From NCBI RefSeq assembly GCF_026013365.1, contig NZ_JAPDOE010000002.1, positions 930,001-994,000 of the forward strand: DNA of 64,000 nt. The letters are read 5' to 3'. Under the pieces are notes generated by a model. That model worked only from the letters and a program-made list of their open reading frames with translations. It did no database searches and had not been told where the DNA came from. This DNA comes from Paenibacillus sp. LS1. GTDB lineage: Bacteria > Bacillota > Bacilli > Paenibacillales > Paenibacillaceae. The translations under genes and the position numbers were made by a program. The first letter of the stretch is position 1. The number at the start of each line of letters is the position of its first letter. This document shows positions 1-9,372 of this stretch, in pieces.

Positions 1-493
1 CAACCACATGCTCACCAGGCTTGATTCCTGCTCTCCTGACGGCATGGGCACCAATGCTTAATGGTTCTACCATCGCCGTCTCATCCAGCGTCAAACCTTC
101 TGCTGAGAGCAGATGTGAGACAGGCACGCTGATTCTTTCTCTCATGCCTCCGTCAACGTGCACACCCATGACTTGCATGGACACACAGCAATTGGTTTTT
201 CCATTGCGACATGCAATACAGTGACCGCAATGCAGATACGGAATAATACTTACCTGATCCCCGGGCTGCAGCCCTGCATCGTTCGGACCGATCTCTTCAA
301 TAACAGCCGCCAGTTCATGACCGAGTACGCGAGGATAGGTAAAGAACGGCTGATTGCCTTTGTACGCATGCAGATCCGTTCCACAGATACCAATCCGTCG
401 AATGGCAACCAGTGCCTCACCTTCTGCACGTTCCGGTTGAGGCAGGTCTTGGAGCTTTAAACGGTCTATTTCTTCACATACAATGGCTCTCAT
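1..493 (-). CDS. Zinc-dependent alcohol/polyol dehydrogenase (partial, runs off left edge)
   Basis: The N-terminal 164 residues of a medium-chain, zinc-dependent dehydrogenase are visible; the rest lies outside the window. Visible zinc ligands are C37 in GICGTD and H59-E60 in LGHE for the catalytic zinc, and C89, C92, C95 and C103 for the structural zinc. These define the threonine/sorbitol/galactitol-phosphate dehydrogenase branch, which oxidises an alcohol with NAD(P). The start ATG overlaps the stop of the upstream aldo/keto reductase by four bases (ATGA), so the two are translationally coupled and probably act on the same sugar or polyol. The exact substrate cannot be read from this part. 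Confidence 0.9.
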   Translation of the reverse strand, partial: MRAIVCEEIDRLKLQDLPQPERAEGEALVAIRRIGICGTDLHAYKGNQPFFTYPRVLGHELAAVIEEIGPNDAGLQPGDQVSIIPYLHCGHCIACRNGKTNCCVSMQVMGVHVDGGMRERISVPVSHLLSAEGLTLDETAMVEPLSIGAHAVRRAGIKPGEHVV

Positions 494-1467
494 CGTTGTT
501 CCCCCTTGGATGCTTCTGATGTCATGTTGTTATGCTCTGTATTATATTCAGGACGTCCGCTTGGCCACGTCTCATTATGCAATGGTGCCAGAATGCGCAA
601 CACTTCCTCCAGTAGGCCCTGATCTATCGGTTCTTCTACCCACGTTGCGTTATTGACGATATTGCGCTGGTTGGCACTGCTCACCAGTGTTGTGGGAATT
701 CGTTCATTCGCCGTCGAGAATTGCACGGCCAGCTTGGCAATATCACTGCCTTGTTCTACACAGAAGCGGGCAGCCTTCAGGCAGAGTTGTTTCACCCGTT
801 CATCTGCCGGATGCCAGGCAGGAGCACCTCGGGTACTTAACAAGCCCATAGAAAGAGGCGAAGCATTAACGAGGCCAACTTCCTTCTTTTCCAACAAAGG
901 CAACAACGATAACAATGAAGTATCATTCAACGAATAATGACAATATGAGATGATGGCATCCGCATCGATCTGTGGCAGAACCTTCTCGAACAACGGCAAG
1001 GGCAATCCGCATATCCCCGCATGGCGAATAACTCCCTGCTCTTTCAGACGAAGCAATGTCGGAAAGGCCTCTTCGATAATAATCTCTGCTGGTACAAATT
1101 CAATATCATGCAGGAACAGAATATCGATATAGTCTGTATGCAGTCGATCCAAGCTCTCTTGCACACTATTCAGAATCCGCTGACGTGAAAAATCAAACTC
1201 ATTTTCCCCATACCGTCCAGCTTTGGTTGATAAAATATACGAACTGCGTGGCAAGCTGCGAATGCCCTCACCCAGTACAGTCTCCGCCTTCGTCAGTCCG
1301 TAGTATGGTGAAACGTCTATGTATTTCATCCCCGCATCTACGGCCGCATGAACAGTGCGAATCCCTTCGTCCCGGTCAATGTCACGAAATACGGAACCGA
1401 GTGAGGATGCTCCAAAACTCAATACAGGTACGTCCAATTCCGTCTTTCCAAGTATTCTTCTCTTCAT
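490..1467 (-). CDS. Aldo/keto reductase, aldose dehydrogenase type
   Basis: A 325-residue aldo/keto reductase with the full catalytic tetrad: D51, Y56, K82 and H120 (motifs YIDVSPYYG, STKAG and LFLHD). The N-terminus resembles the L-fucose / D-threo-aldose 1-dehydrogenase group (LGKTEL, LSFGASSLG), so NAD(P)-linked oxidation of a free sugar is the likely reaction. I chose the ATG at 1467, preceded by GGAAGGGG, over an ATG at 1518 that has no ribosome binding site. It is first in an operon with the zinc dehydrogenase downstream, joined by an ATGA overlap. Family assignment is firm; the sugar is inferred. Confidence 0.88.
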   Translation of the reverse strand: MKRRILGKTELDVPVLSFGASSLGSVFRDIDRDEGIRTVHAAVDAGMKYIDVSPYYGLTKAETVLGEGIRSLPRSSYILSTKAGRYGENEFDFSRQRILNSVQESLDRLHTDYIDILFLHDIEFVPAEIIIEEAFPTLLRLKEQGVIRHAGICGLPLPLFEKVLPQIDADAIISYCHYSLNDTSLLSLLPLLEKKEVGLVNASPLSMGLLSTRGAPAWHPADERVKQLCLKAARFCVEQGSDIAKLAVQFSTANERIPTTLVSSANQRNIVNNATWVEEPIDQGLLEEVLRILAPLHNETWPSGRPEYNTEHNNMTSEASKGEQR

Positions 1468-1601
1468 CGGTTGGCTTGCCCCTTCCCAGCATGTCTGACT
1501 ACACAAGTTCCTTCTCATTGTAACAGTTCAATTTCAATATAAAATATCGGCAATTGCGTAAGATGTACTGTTTAATGACCTTGATCTGCGGAAAAATCAA
1601 A

Positions 1602-1640
1602 AAGCCCACCGTCTCTCCAAACGGAGTAGTCGGCGGGCTT
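1602..1640 (-). terminator. Rho-independent terminator after mqnC
   Basis: A 10-bp stem with one mismatch (AAGCCCACCG / CGGCGGGCTT) is followed on the minus strand by a T-rich tail. It ends the mqnC transcript. Confidence 0.8.
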
Positions 1641-1699
1641 GGCTTCATAAACACTCATCTACGATTAGCATTTATAAACGTATTTTCAAATAATTAATA

Positions 1700-2836
1700 T
1701 TAGTTCTGCATTACGAAATCTTCATGCACGGAATTCTCTTCATCGAACATGCGCACGATGTCATATCGCGTGTTACGTTGTGCCGGAATATAACCAGACT
1801 CGCGAATCAAACGCAGAATGGATTCAATGTTAACTTTGTATGTTGCACCAGCAGCAGATACAACGTTCTCTTCGATCATCGTGCTACCGAAGTCATTACA
1901 GCCAAATTCAAGCGACTTCTTACCGATCTCAGGACCCATGGTTACCCAAGAGGATTGAATGTTCTTGATATTATCCAGCACCAGTCGGCTGATGGCTACA
2001 GTTTTCAAGTACTCTTCAGGAGTCTGACGCTCCAGCTTGAGGTTTGTATTATCCGGTTGGAAGGTCCAAGGAATGAATGCCAGGAAACCTTCGGAATCAT
2101 ACTTGTTCGCAATACATTCGTCCTGAGCTTCACGTACACGGAGCAAGTGCAATGCACGTTCTTCCATCGATTCACCAAGACCGATAACCATCGTTGCTGT
2201 GGTGTTCATACCGATGCGGTGTGCAGTTTGCATAACGTCCATCCAATCCCGCCATGAACCTTTCAAGCGGCTGATCTTCCGACGTGTGCGGTCATCCAGA
2301 ATTTCAGCACCACCACCAGGCAAGGAATCCAGTCCAGCTTCGTGAATGGCACGAACAACCTCTTCCAATGTAAGTCCATCGGATACTTCAACCATTTTCA
2401 TAATCTCAGCTGGTGAGAAAGAGTGCATCGTGATGTTCGGGAAACGCTCCTTGATGGCTTTCAACAGGTCTGTGTAATAACTGAAAGGCAGGTTTGGATT
2501 CGTTCCACCTTGCATCAGAATCTCGGTACCATTCACATCTTCCGTTTCCTGAATCTTCTGGAAAATGACTTCGTCCGGAAGCACGTAACCTTCATCCGAA
2601 CCAGGTCTGCGGTAGAAAGCACAAAAACGGCAGTACACATCACACACGTTCGTGTAGTTGACGTTACGCCCAATTACGAATGTTCTGTATGGTTCAGGGT
2701 GCATGCGTTTCACAATGACATTAGCAGCTGCCCCGATTTTGTCCACTTCATTGGATTCAAATAGCTGAATCGTGTCTTCCAAGTCCAAACGTTCGCCCCG
2801 AAGGGCTTTATCTAAGATACGGTCTACCGTACTCAT
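1700..2836 (-). CDS. mqnC: Cyclic dehypoxanthinyl futalosine synthase (radical SAM)
   Basis: A 378-residue radical-SAM enzyme of the futalosine route to menaquinone. The [4Fe-4S] cluster motif is C65-x3-C69-x2-C72 (CDVYCRFC). The C-terminal signatures GFLAFIPWTFQP, SWVTMGPEIG and GCNDFGSTMIEENVV fit MqnC better than the sister enzyme MqnE. The ATG at 2836 lies about 9 bases after GGGAGG and gives the family length; the frame stays open upstream to 2950, but that stretch has no family similarity that I recognise. It is monocistronic, between two terminators. Having only mqnC here fits genomes where the mqn genes are scattered. Confidence 0.9.
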   Translation of the reverse strand: MSTVDRILDKALRGERLDLEDTIQLFESNEVDKIGAAANVIVKRMHPEPYRTFVIGRNVNYTNVCDVYCRFCAFYRRPGSDEGYVLPDEVIFQKIQETEDVNGTEILMQGGTNPNLPFSYYTDLLKAIKERFPNITMHSFSPAEIMKMVEVSDGLTLEEVVRAIHEAGLDSLPGGGAEILDDRTRRKISRLKGSWRDWMDVMQTAHRIGMNTTATMVIGLGESMEERALHLLRVREAQDECIANKYDSEGFLAFIPWTFQPDNTNLKLERQTPEEYLKTVAISRLVLDNIKNIQSSWVTMGPEIGKKSLEFGCNDFGSTMIEENVVSAAGATYKVNIESILRLIRESGYIPAQRNTRYDIVRMFDEENSVHEDFVMQN

Positions 2837-2966
2837 CGTAAAAAAGCCTCCCTCATGAAGAGAAATTATATAACGATCCGTCCCAACTTGTTCAAGAGAA
2901 GCAAGTTCTGGTGGCAACATCGTATTTCTGTACTCCACATATCGTAACACAGGTTACATGTGAAAA

Positions 2967-2991
2967 AAAGCACCTTATGAACAGGTGCTTT
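2967..2991. terminator. Bidirectional terminator
   Basis: Perfect 9-bp stem (AAAGCACCT / AGGTGCTTT) with A and T runs on both sides. It lies upstream of mqnC and downstream of metC, and can end the met operon on the minus strand. Confidence 0.8.
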
Positions 2992-3077
2992 AAAAATAAG
3001 TAAAAATGTTTACATATGAAATCAAATTTATTCGATATTAAACGATACACTTAGGGGTATTCGCGGTACCCACTTTT

Positions 3078-4250
3078 CTAGGATTCCTGAAGTGCTTGTT
3101 CCAAATCGGCAATCAGATCATCAATGTCTTCCAGACCTACCGAGAAACGCAGCAATCCATCTGTAATGCCACGGTCACGACGAACCTCAGCTGGCATTGC
3201 CGCATGAGACATCATCGCTGGGTAAGACAGAATGCTCTCCACAGCTCCCAAGCTTACAGCAACAATGGGTAGCTTCACCCGGTTAAGGACTGCTTTTGCC
3301 CGATCCCCTGAACCGACGTCAAATGAAACGACAGCTCCATATCCTGTTGACTGGCTCTCATGCGCATCGCGGCCCGGATGATCCTCCAATCCAGGATAAA
3401 AGACAGCGGTAATATCACTACGTTCATTAAGCCATGCTGCCAATTTGGCTGTGCTCTGTTCACTGTGAGCCATGCGAGCCCCCAAGGTTTTCATCCCGCG
3501 CATCAGAAGCCAGGATTCTTGTGCTCCAAGTACAGTTCCGAGTCCATTTTGCAGCTGTTTCAGTTGTACGCCAAGTGATTCCGTGCGAGCAACGGCTAAC
3601 CCTGCCAACACATCACTGTGACCCCCAAGAAACTTGGTAGCACTATGTACGACGATATCCACGCCAAGCTCTATTGGACGCTGATAGTAAGGTGTCATAA
3701 AGGTGTTATCCAGAATCGTAATCAGGTCATGTTCCTTCGACCAATTAGTCACGGCAGCGATATCCGTGATTCGCAGTGTCGGGTTGGACGGGGTTTCCAT
3801 ATAAACTGCCTTGGTGTTTGGCTTGAGCGCCGCTTTTACTTCATCTATATTGGTCATGTCTACAAAGGTCGTCTCGATCTGCATACGGCTCAATATGGAA
3901 GTAAGCAAACGATACGTACCTCCATATACATCTTCCGTTACAATCATGTGATCCCCTGCGGAGAACATCATGAACACGCTGGATATCGCGGCCATTCCCG
4001 ATGAATAGGCGAATCCTCGTGCTCCACCTTCTAGCAGTGTGATGTAATCTTCCAAAGCCTGACGTGTCGGATTACCCGAACGACTGTAATCATGTTGAGG
4101 CGGATTGAAGATATCAAAATGATGGAACGTTGAAGCTTGATAGATCGGTACACTGGATGCTCCAGTCGTTTTGTCGATCTCATCACCGAAATGAAGCAAT
4201 TTGGTATCAAATTTCAACTCGGAATTGGGCTTGTTGTTGGACTCACTCAT
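3078..4250 (-). CDS. metC: Cystathionine beta-lyase (PLP, Cys/Met metabolism family)
   Basis: A 390-residue fold-type I PLP enzyme. The PLP lysine is K206 in HSATKFLGGH, and the YSRSGNPTR and YSSGMAAI motifs are typical of the cystathionine lyases. It would split cystathionine to homocysteine, pyruvate and ammonia. It is third in the metA-metI-metC operon and its ATG overlaps the stop of metI (ATGA, 4247-4250). Beta-lyase rather than gamma-lyase is inferred from operon position and the Bacillus metI-metC precedent; sequence motifs alone do not separate the two. The S-box upstream of metA should control it. Confidence 0.87.
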   Translation of the reverse strand: MSESNNKPNSELKFDTKLLHFGDEIDKTTGASSVPIYQASTFHHFDIFNPPQHDYSRSGNPTRQALEDYITLLEGGARGFAYSSGMAAISSVFMMFSAGDHMIVTEDVYGGTYRLLTSILSRMQIETTFVDMTNIDEVKAALKPNTKAVYMETPSNPTLRITDIAAVTNWSKEHDLITILDNTFMTPYYQRPIELGVDIVVHSATKFLGGHSDVLAGLAVARTESLGVQLKQLQNGLGTVLGAQESWLLMRGMKTLGARMAHSEQSTAKLAAWLNERSDITAVFYPGLEDHPGRDAHESQSTGYGAVVSFDVGSGDRAKAVLNRVKLPIVAVSLGAVESILSYPAMMSHAAMPAEVRRDRGITDGLLRFSVGLEDIDDLIADLEQALQES

Positions 4251-5434
4251 GAGTGCACGCCTCCTTCAATTTCCTGTTGTGCAGCTGTCAGAGCATTGCC
4301 CAGATCTGCAATCAGATCATCCGCATGTTCAATGCCTACGGAGAACCGAAGCAGACGGTCATCCACACCTATGGCATCACGAATTTCAAGCGGTATGTCC
4401 GCATGAGTTTGTACTGCCGGATAAGTCATAAGTGATTCAACTCCGCCGAGACTTTCGGCAAAAGCAATGAGTTTGATATGACGCAGCAACGGTTCAACAT
4501 ACCGTGCATCCTTCACTTTGAAAGAGAAGATGCCTGTATTACCGGTAGATTGTTTGTTCTGTATCTCATACCCTGGATGATCCGACAGACCTGGATGATA
4601 CACTTCAACCACCGCTGGATGCTCAAGCAAGTATTTGGCAATGGTAAGTGCATTGTGCTCATGACGCTCCATGCGAAGAGCCAGCGTTTTCATGCCTTTC
4701 ATCAACTGGTAGGAGTCACTTGGAGATAATACGGCTCCAATGGAATTATGCAGGAAAGCCATTTCGGTGGATAATGCTTCACCCTTGGTTATGATCAATC
4801 CGGCCAGCACATCATTGTGTCCGCCCAGATATTTGGTAGCACTATGAATGATGATATCAGCACCCAATTCAATCGGACGTTGGAAAAATGGAGTCAACAA
4901 CGTGTTGTCAACAATCGTCAATAGGTTGTAACCTTTCGCCCAGGAAGCAACAGCTTCCACATCTGTAATCATCATCAGCGGATTCGTTGGTGTCTCGATG
5001 AATACAGCTTTGGTATTCGGCTGACGAACATTTTCCAGTGCTGCAATATCATTTGTATCCACATAACTTGCTGTTACACCGAAACGGGACAAGATGCGTT
5101 CAAGCAGACGATAGGTTCCGCCATACAGATCCAGCGATACAATCAGATGATCTCCCTGACCAAACATGGCAAAGATGGTTTGCAGTGCGGCCATACCCGA
5201 GCTACAGGCAAACCCTGCATCGCCGGACTCCAGCGCTGCGGCTGCTTCTTCCAACACTTTGCGAGTTGGGTTGGTCGTACGAATATAATCAAACCCCGTG
5301 CTTTGTCCAAGCTTCGGGTGGCGAAACGCAGTGGATTGATAGATCGGAAAGTTAATGGCGCCTGTTACCGGTTCATTGATGGACCCAATTTGTGCTAAGC
5401 GGCTTTCGATTTTCAACTTGTTGTTGTCTTCCAT
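4247..5434 (-). CDS. metI: Cystathionine gamma-synthase / O-acylhomoserine sulfhydrylase
   Basis: A 395-residue PLP enzyme paralogous to the adjacent metC. The lysine is K201 in IIHSATKYLGGH, with SSGMAALQ and ETPTNPLM motifs. It condenses O-acylhomoserine with cysteine (or sulfide), the second step of methionine synthesis. It lies 24 bases after metA and overlaps metC by ATGA, so all three are one transcript. The ribosome binding site is AGGAGG a few bases before the ATG. The metI name follows the Bacillus operon layout. Confidence 0.88.
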   Translation of the reverse strand: MEDNNKLKIESRLAQIGSINEPVTGAINFPIYQSTAFRHPKLGQSTGFDYIRTTNPTRKVLEEAAAALESGDAGFACSSGMAALQTIFAMFGQGDHLIVSLDLYGGTYRLLERILSRFGVTASYVDTNDIAALENVRQPNTKAVFIETPTNPLMMITDVEAVASWAKGYNLLTIVDNTLLTPFFQRPIELGADIIIHSATKYLGGHNDVLAGLIITKGEALSTEMAFLHNSIGAVLSPSDSYQLMKGMKTLALRMERHEHNALTIAKYLLEHPAVVEVYHPGLSDHPGYEIQNKQSTGNTGIFSFKVKDARYVEPLLRHIKLIAFAESLGGVESLMTYPAVQTHADIPLEIRDAIGVDDRLLRFSVGIEHADDLIADLGNALTAAQQEIEGGVHS

Positions 5435-5458
5435 TGCTGCATCCTCCTGTAATCTCGA

Positions 5459-6376
5459 TTAGATTTGCGGGCCAATATCGTAAGGTGTTTCTTGATACAC
5501 ATAGTAATTGAGCCAATTAGAGAATAATAAGTTGGCATGAGCGCGCCAAGTAGCCGGTGGCATACGGGAAGGATCATCATTCGGATAATAATGTCTAGGC
5601 AGTGCAATATCCAAACCTTTCGCTGCATCCCGATCATACTCCCATTTTAGTGAGAAAGGGTCATATTCGGCATGTCCTGTAGCAAAAATCTGTTTGCCGT
5701 CTTTAGTAGCAACCAGGAAAATCCCAGCTTCCTCGGATTCCGCCAAAATCTCTAATTTATCATTCTTTTCAATATCTTCGCGTCTCACTTCCGTATGACG
5801 GGAATGTGGAACGTTGAATACTTCATCAAATCCACGCAACAACGGAACATGAGGCTTGTTGATCGTATGCGGGAAAACGCCAAAACACTTTTCATCAAGC
5901 GCAACCTTGGGTACGTCAAAATGATGGTACAAACCTGCCTGGGAAGCCCAACATATGTGCAGTGTTGAAGTCACATTGGTTTTGGTCCATTCGAAGATCT
6001 CCTGGATTTCATTCCAATAGTTCACGTCTTCGAAATCCATCTGTTCCACTGGGGCACCCGTAATGATCATGCCATCGAAACGACGATGCTCAATCTCATC
6101 AAAGGTTTTATAGAACAAATCCAAATATTCCTGAGACGTATTCTTCGACGTATGGGATTTGGGATGTACCAATACGACATCCACCTGAATGGGCGTGTTT
6201 CCCACCAGACGGAGCAATTGTGTTTCGGTCGTTTCCTTTGTGGGCATCAGGTTTAATATAGCGATACGGAGTGGACGAATATCCTGCTTGTATGCAGATG
6301 TTTCATCCATGACGAAGATATTCTCTCCTTCAAGTACTTCTTTTGCTGGTAGCGTATCGGGTATTTTAATTGGCAT
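5459..6376 (-). CDS. metA: Homoserine O-acyltransferase
   Basis: A 305-residue MetA-family acyltransferase that activates homoserine for methionine synthesis. The catalytic Cys142 sits in HICWASQAG, and H235 and E237 sit in [10 protein letters not shown], all at the canonical family positions. That register supports the ATG at 6376, which follows AAGGAGGAG; an in-frame codon at 6442 would add 22 unconserved residues. In Bacillales the donor is usually acetyl-CoA although the family is named for succinyl transfer; the sequence seen here does not settle it. It is first in the S-box-controlled metA-metI-metC operon. Confidence 0.9.
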   Translation of the reverse strand: MPIKIPDTLPAKEVLEGENIFVMDETSAYKQDIRPLRIAILNLMPTKETTETQLLRLVGNTPIQVDVVLVHPKSHTSKNTSQEYLDLFYKTFDEIEHRRFDGMIITGAPVEQMDFEDVNYWNEIQEIFEWTKTNVTSTLHICWASQAGLYHHFDVPKVALDEKCFGVFPHTINKPHVPLLRGFDEVFNVPHSRHTEVRREDIEKNDKLEILAESEEAGIFLVATKDGKQIFATGHAEYDPFSLKWEYDRDAAKGLDIALPRHYYPNDDPSRMPPATWRAHANLLFSNWLNYYVYQETPYDIGPQI

Positions 6377-6552
6377 GGGTAGTCTAACTCCTCCTTGTGC
6401 ATAAATAGATGCAGCCAGGCTGGCTTGATGTATTGACATCAATAGCGCTTTAGGCTGCCATGAGCTTGTCTACAACCATTGGATTGCAGTTCCATCCAAA
6501 GTTACAACAATCTCAAGTTCCTTAGCGAAAATCACTGCTGAGAAGTCGGGGC

Positions 6553-6595
6553 ATATGACAGAGACCTTCCTCGGATTTCGAGAAAGGTCATATGT
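6553..6595 (-). terminator. Hairpin between S-box aptamer and metA
   Basis: Arms CATATG-ACCTTTCTCG and CGAGGAAGGT-CTCTGT-CATATG form a long hairpin just after the aptamer, where an S-box terminator is expected. It lacks a clear U-tract on its 3' side, so it may be an imperfect terminator or an mRNA-folding element. Confidence 0.45.
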
Positions 6596-6613
6596 AAATA
6601 GATATGCGCCTCT

Positions 6614-6733
6614 CTCATCTCTCAGTTACAACAGTGCCACTTGACACTTGGTCGCTGCAAGAATTAGCACCGTGCGGTATACCGCCGGTTGCCGGGTTTC
6701 ATCGGGCCAGTCCCTCCACCTACTCTTGATAAG
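6614..6733 (-). promoter_or_regulatory. S-box (SAM-I) riboswitch
   Basis: On the minus strand the leader carries the conserved S-box blocks in order: CTTATCAAGAG, GGTGGAGGGACTGGCCCGAT, GAAACCCGGCAACC, GGTGCTAATTC and GAGAGATGAGAG. CTTATC pairs with GATGAG to close P1. SAM binding lowers expression of downstream methionine genes, here metA, metI and metC. The match is strong enough to call by eye. Confidence 0.95.
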
Positions 6734-6775
6734 ATTTCGCTGTATTAGATTGTAATTTAATATGGTTCACCGTCT

Positions 6776-6804
6776 ACTTTATTACATTAATGCCCTCACG
6801 TCAA
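6776..6804 (-). promoter_or_regulatory. Promoter of met operon
   Basis: TTGACG (6804-6799), a 17-base spacer and TAAAGT (6781-6776) on the minus strand, about 40 bases before the S-box aptamer. Confidence 0.6.
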
Positions 6805-6896
6805 GTTGCAGTTCTCTGTCTGCTTTCCAGATCGGAACCGTTCATCATCCGTTGTCATACACTGCCTCAGGGCGCGAAATAGACACATTTTTGCGC

Positions 6897-6925
6897 TTGA
6901 AAGCACCTTGGACCAGCGGTATACT
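6897..6925 (+). promoter_or_regulatory. Promoter of corA-like gene with long leader
   Basis: TTGAAA (6897-6902), a 17-base spacer and TATACT (6920-6925). Transcription would start near 6932, leaving a leader of about 255 bases before the transporter ATG. The leader (6932-7186) contains GC-rich self-complementary segments but I recognise no known riboswitch in it. Confidence 0.6.
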
Positions 6926-7186
6926 AAACAAGGTGTTATAAACCCTTATGTGAGAGGTGACATATTAAATGGATGGCGACCCGAGGCCTTACTGGCAGCC
7001 GAATTCCGACAAACTGCATAGAGAATTGACATCAGCATGCCGGCAGCGGGACGTGACTTCCGTTTGATTATATAGTGAACGCAGCCCTGATCTCCAGGCT
7101 CCGCTGCCGACCGGCTGATTTGTTCTTTTTGCGCCCATAATGATAATATCCGCCAAGTTGGCGGGTGCAGAAGGAGTAGATTAACA

Positions 7187-8122
7187 ATGAAAATCCGGTT
7201 GGTTAACAACGGTGTATTTATTCCGGTGGACGATATTCAGCAGGCGCTGACTCCACCAGCGGAAGGATTTTACTGGATTGATGCGGACGTAGACGATTTG
7301 GCGGTACTTCAGCCGCTGTTCTTGATGCATGATCTGGCAGTGGAAGACTGTCTCAGTGATGAAGAACAACGTCCGAAGATTGAAATTTATGAGAACCATT
7401 ACTTTATTGTGATTAATAGCATCCGTTTTGATGATGAAGAAATTTTTCTACGTGCGGTGAACTTGTTCCTCGGCAGACATTTCATTATTAGTGTTACGAA
7501 GCAGAAGGTCAGCGAATTGCGCACCCTGAAGCCCATCCTGTGGGAACAGGAAATTAGTACACCGGATCGTCTGCTGTATTTGCTGGTTGACTTGATTGTT
7601 GATAATTATTTCACCGTAGGTGACCGAATTGAAGCTCGGATCGAGAAGCTTGAGGAAGACATTCTGATGCACACCAAAAAGTCACATCTGAATGAAATCA
7701 TCGGACTACGCAGTGAGATTCTGTGGTTGAAAAAAGTCCTTGGACCTCAGAAAGAGGTCATCAACACACTGAACAAAAAAGATCTGCGTCTCATTGATGA
7801 TCAACTGCAAAAGTATTTCAGTGACATCTATGAGAATGCTGTAAAAATATCTGAAACCTTTGAAACGTATCGCGACCTAATGGGCAACTTGCGAGAAGCC
7901 TACCAATCCAGTATTGCGAACCGAGCGAATGAGATCATGCGTGTGTTTACTGCTATTACCACGGTCTTCATGCCGCTGACGGTCATTACCGGTATCTACG
8001 GCATGAACTTTACGAATATGCCAGAGCTTAACTGGAAATACAGCTATTTTGTTGTGATTGGCCTGATGGTTACACTGGGCCTGAGCATGTTCTTCATTTT
8101 CCGCAAAAAAGACTGGGTATGA
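7187..8122 (+). CDS. CorA-family divalent cation transporter
   Basis: A 311-residue CorA/ZntB-type channel. A long soluble alpha/beta and helical N-terminal part (about 1-250) is followed by the signature YGMNF at about 274-278 between two C-terminal membrane helices; the tail FRKKDWV is basic. It moves Mg2+ or another divalent metal as a pentamer in the cytoplasmic membrane. The start has AGAAGGAG 11 bases upstream. It is a single gene with its own promoter and a terminator. Metal specificity is not readable. Confidence 0.9.
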   Translation: MKIRLVNNGVFIPVDDIQQALTPPAEGFYWIDADVDDLAVLQPLFLMHDLAVEDCLSDEEQRPKIEIYENHYFIVINSIRFDDEEIFLRAVNLFLGRHFIISVTKQKVSELRTLKPILWEQEISTPDRLLYLLVDLIVDNYFTVGDRIEARIEKLEEDILMHTKKSHLNEIIGLRSEILWLKKVLGPQKEVINTLNKKDLRLIDDQLQKYFSDIYENAVKISETFETYRDLMGNLREAYQSSIANRANEIMRVFTAITTVFMPLTVITGIYGMNFTNMPELNWKYSYFVVIGLMVTLGLSMFFIFRKKDWV

Positions 8123-8138
8123 ACTCGAATGAAATAAC

Positions 8139-8177
8139 AAAGACGAAGCGCTCCTGTGGGAGAAACGCCTCGTCTTT
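8139..8177. terminator. Bidirectional terminator
   Basis: AAAGACGA / TCGTCTTT outer stem followed by T7. It separates the convergent corA-like and HRDC genes. Confidence 0.85.
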
Positions 8178-8193
8178 TTTTCATGTCCTTCAG

Positions 8194-9195
8194 CTAACCT
8201 ACATTCTGCTCTGTCTCTGCATGCCGACGAAAGCGGATTCGAATCATGCGCAGTCTTTCATAGACCTGCTCCAGACTTCCTCCGTCGGGCTTCTCTCCTC
8301 CATACACCTTATGTAACACTGGCTTTAGGAACGTATCTCCCAGCTCCTCATACGCACTCCATACGGCCTCTTGTTCGTTCTCTGGCATCACTGCCAGCTC
8401 CACGTCCAGAAGACAATCGGTATCATAACCTTCGAGATCCAGTGTCTCTAACAGCTCAATCAACTCACGTCGGGATAATCCGGATCGATTAACAATCTCC
8501 TCTAACGTATATCCTTCCTTCATACCCTCAAGCACTTGCTTACGCGTAGTGAACTTGTCGAGTTCCTGTTTATACTTCTGCTCTCTCTGCTTGTATAACC
8601 AGCTCTCATACTCTTCTTCCTTCAGCGCCGTGTATACCCAGTCCAGCGGGAAAGTCGTTGAACGTTCCAACCCGTTTGTAATCTCCATCCATTCCGTACC
8701 ATACTCAGTCGCTTTGCTCTCTCCTACGCCAGGCAGTTGCATCAGTTCATCTAGCGATTGCGGAACAAAGGCACTGATCAAACGAAGCAGACGGTTTGTT
8801 GCAATAAAATACGGTGCCTTCCGGTCAGACACGGCTCTCTTCCTACGCCATGTGCACAGATCTGTATATAACTGCTCATTGCCGTATAATTCACTGTAAC
8901 AATGGAGCCGCTGTCCACCATAACTGCGTGACTTCAAATCATCATTCTCATGAAATAACCCCTGCAACTGCGGTCGGTACCCCTCACTCATCTGTATGGC
9001 AAGCTGATGACGGTAGATATGAAGCAGCTCCTCCCAAGAAGTCCCTTCATACCAGATGCTGTCCTCACGCTCTCCTTCCTCGTAGCGACTCCATCCCAGC
9101 TGCCAACTATCTTCCTCTTCCCCAATCCATAACTGTGCATACTCTGCATTCTGATCTGACATTCTGGACAATCTGTTCATGAAAATGACTTCCAT
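8194..9195 (-). CDS. HRDC-domain protein
   Basis: A 333-residue protein with a central HRDC nucleic-acid-binding domain (about residues 110-185, RLLRLISAFVPQS and LPGVGESKATEYG) of the kind found in RecQ and RNase D. The C-terminal part has a helix-turn-helix-like segment (YTLEEIVNRSGLSRRELIELL) as in the RQC/HTH tail of helicases, but there is no helicase or nuclease core. The ATG at 9195 follows GGGAGGG by 9 bases. Likely a DNA-binding accessory protein; function unknown. It stands alone between terminators. Confidence 0.75.
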   Translation of the reverse strand: MEVIFMNRLSRMSDQNAEYAQLWIGEEEDSWQLGWSRYEEGEREDSIWYEGTSWEELLHIYRHQLAIQMSEGYRPQLQGLFHENDDLKSRSYGGQRLHCYSELYGNEQLYTDLCTWRRKRAVSDRKAPYFIATNRLLRLISAFVPQSLDELMQLPGVGESKATEYGTEWMEITNGLERSTTFPLDWVYTALKEEEYESWLYKQREQKYKQELDKFTTRKQVLEGMKEGYTLEEIVNRSGLSRRELIELLETLDLEGYDTDCLLDVELAVMPENEQEAVWSAYEELGDTFLKPVLHKVYGGEKPDGGSLEQVYERLRMIRIRFRRHAETEQNVG

Positions 9196-9266
9196 TTTCC
9201 GTTCCCTCCCTTTAACATTTCAGCCTATACGGGTTAGTTATGCTACCTACAGGCGCACAAAAAAAA

Positions 9267-9299
9267 CACCTCTCCTGCAAAATTCATGCAAGAGAGGTG
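9267..9299 (-). terminator. Terminator after ROK kinase
   Basis: CACCTCTC / GAGAGGTG stem, followed on the minus strand by GTTTTTTTTG. Confidence 0.85.
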
Positions 9300-9372
9300 C
9301 TTCCTCATTAACCGTGCTATGCTGTTGCCCATATCATACCACAATGGTAAAATTCGTCAATCCCTTATTGCT

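Noticed and set aside
158-460. Plus-strand open frame
   Set aside because: It lies over the zinc dehydrogenase coding strand; no ribosome site and no family.
6806-7021. Plus-strand frame of 71 codons in the corA leader
   Set aside because: No ribosome site, odd composition, and it spans the promoter at 6897-6925.
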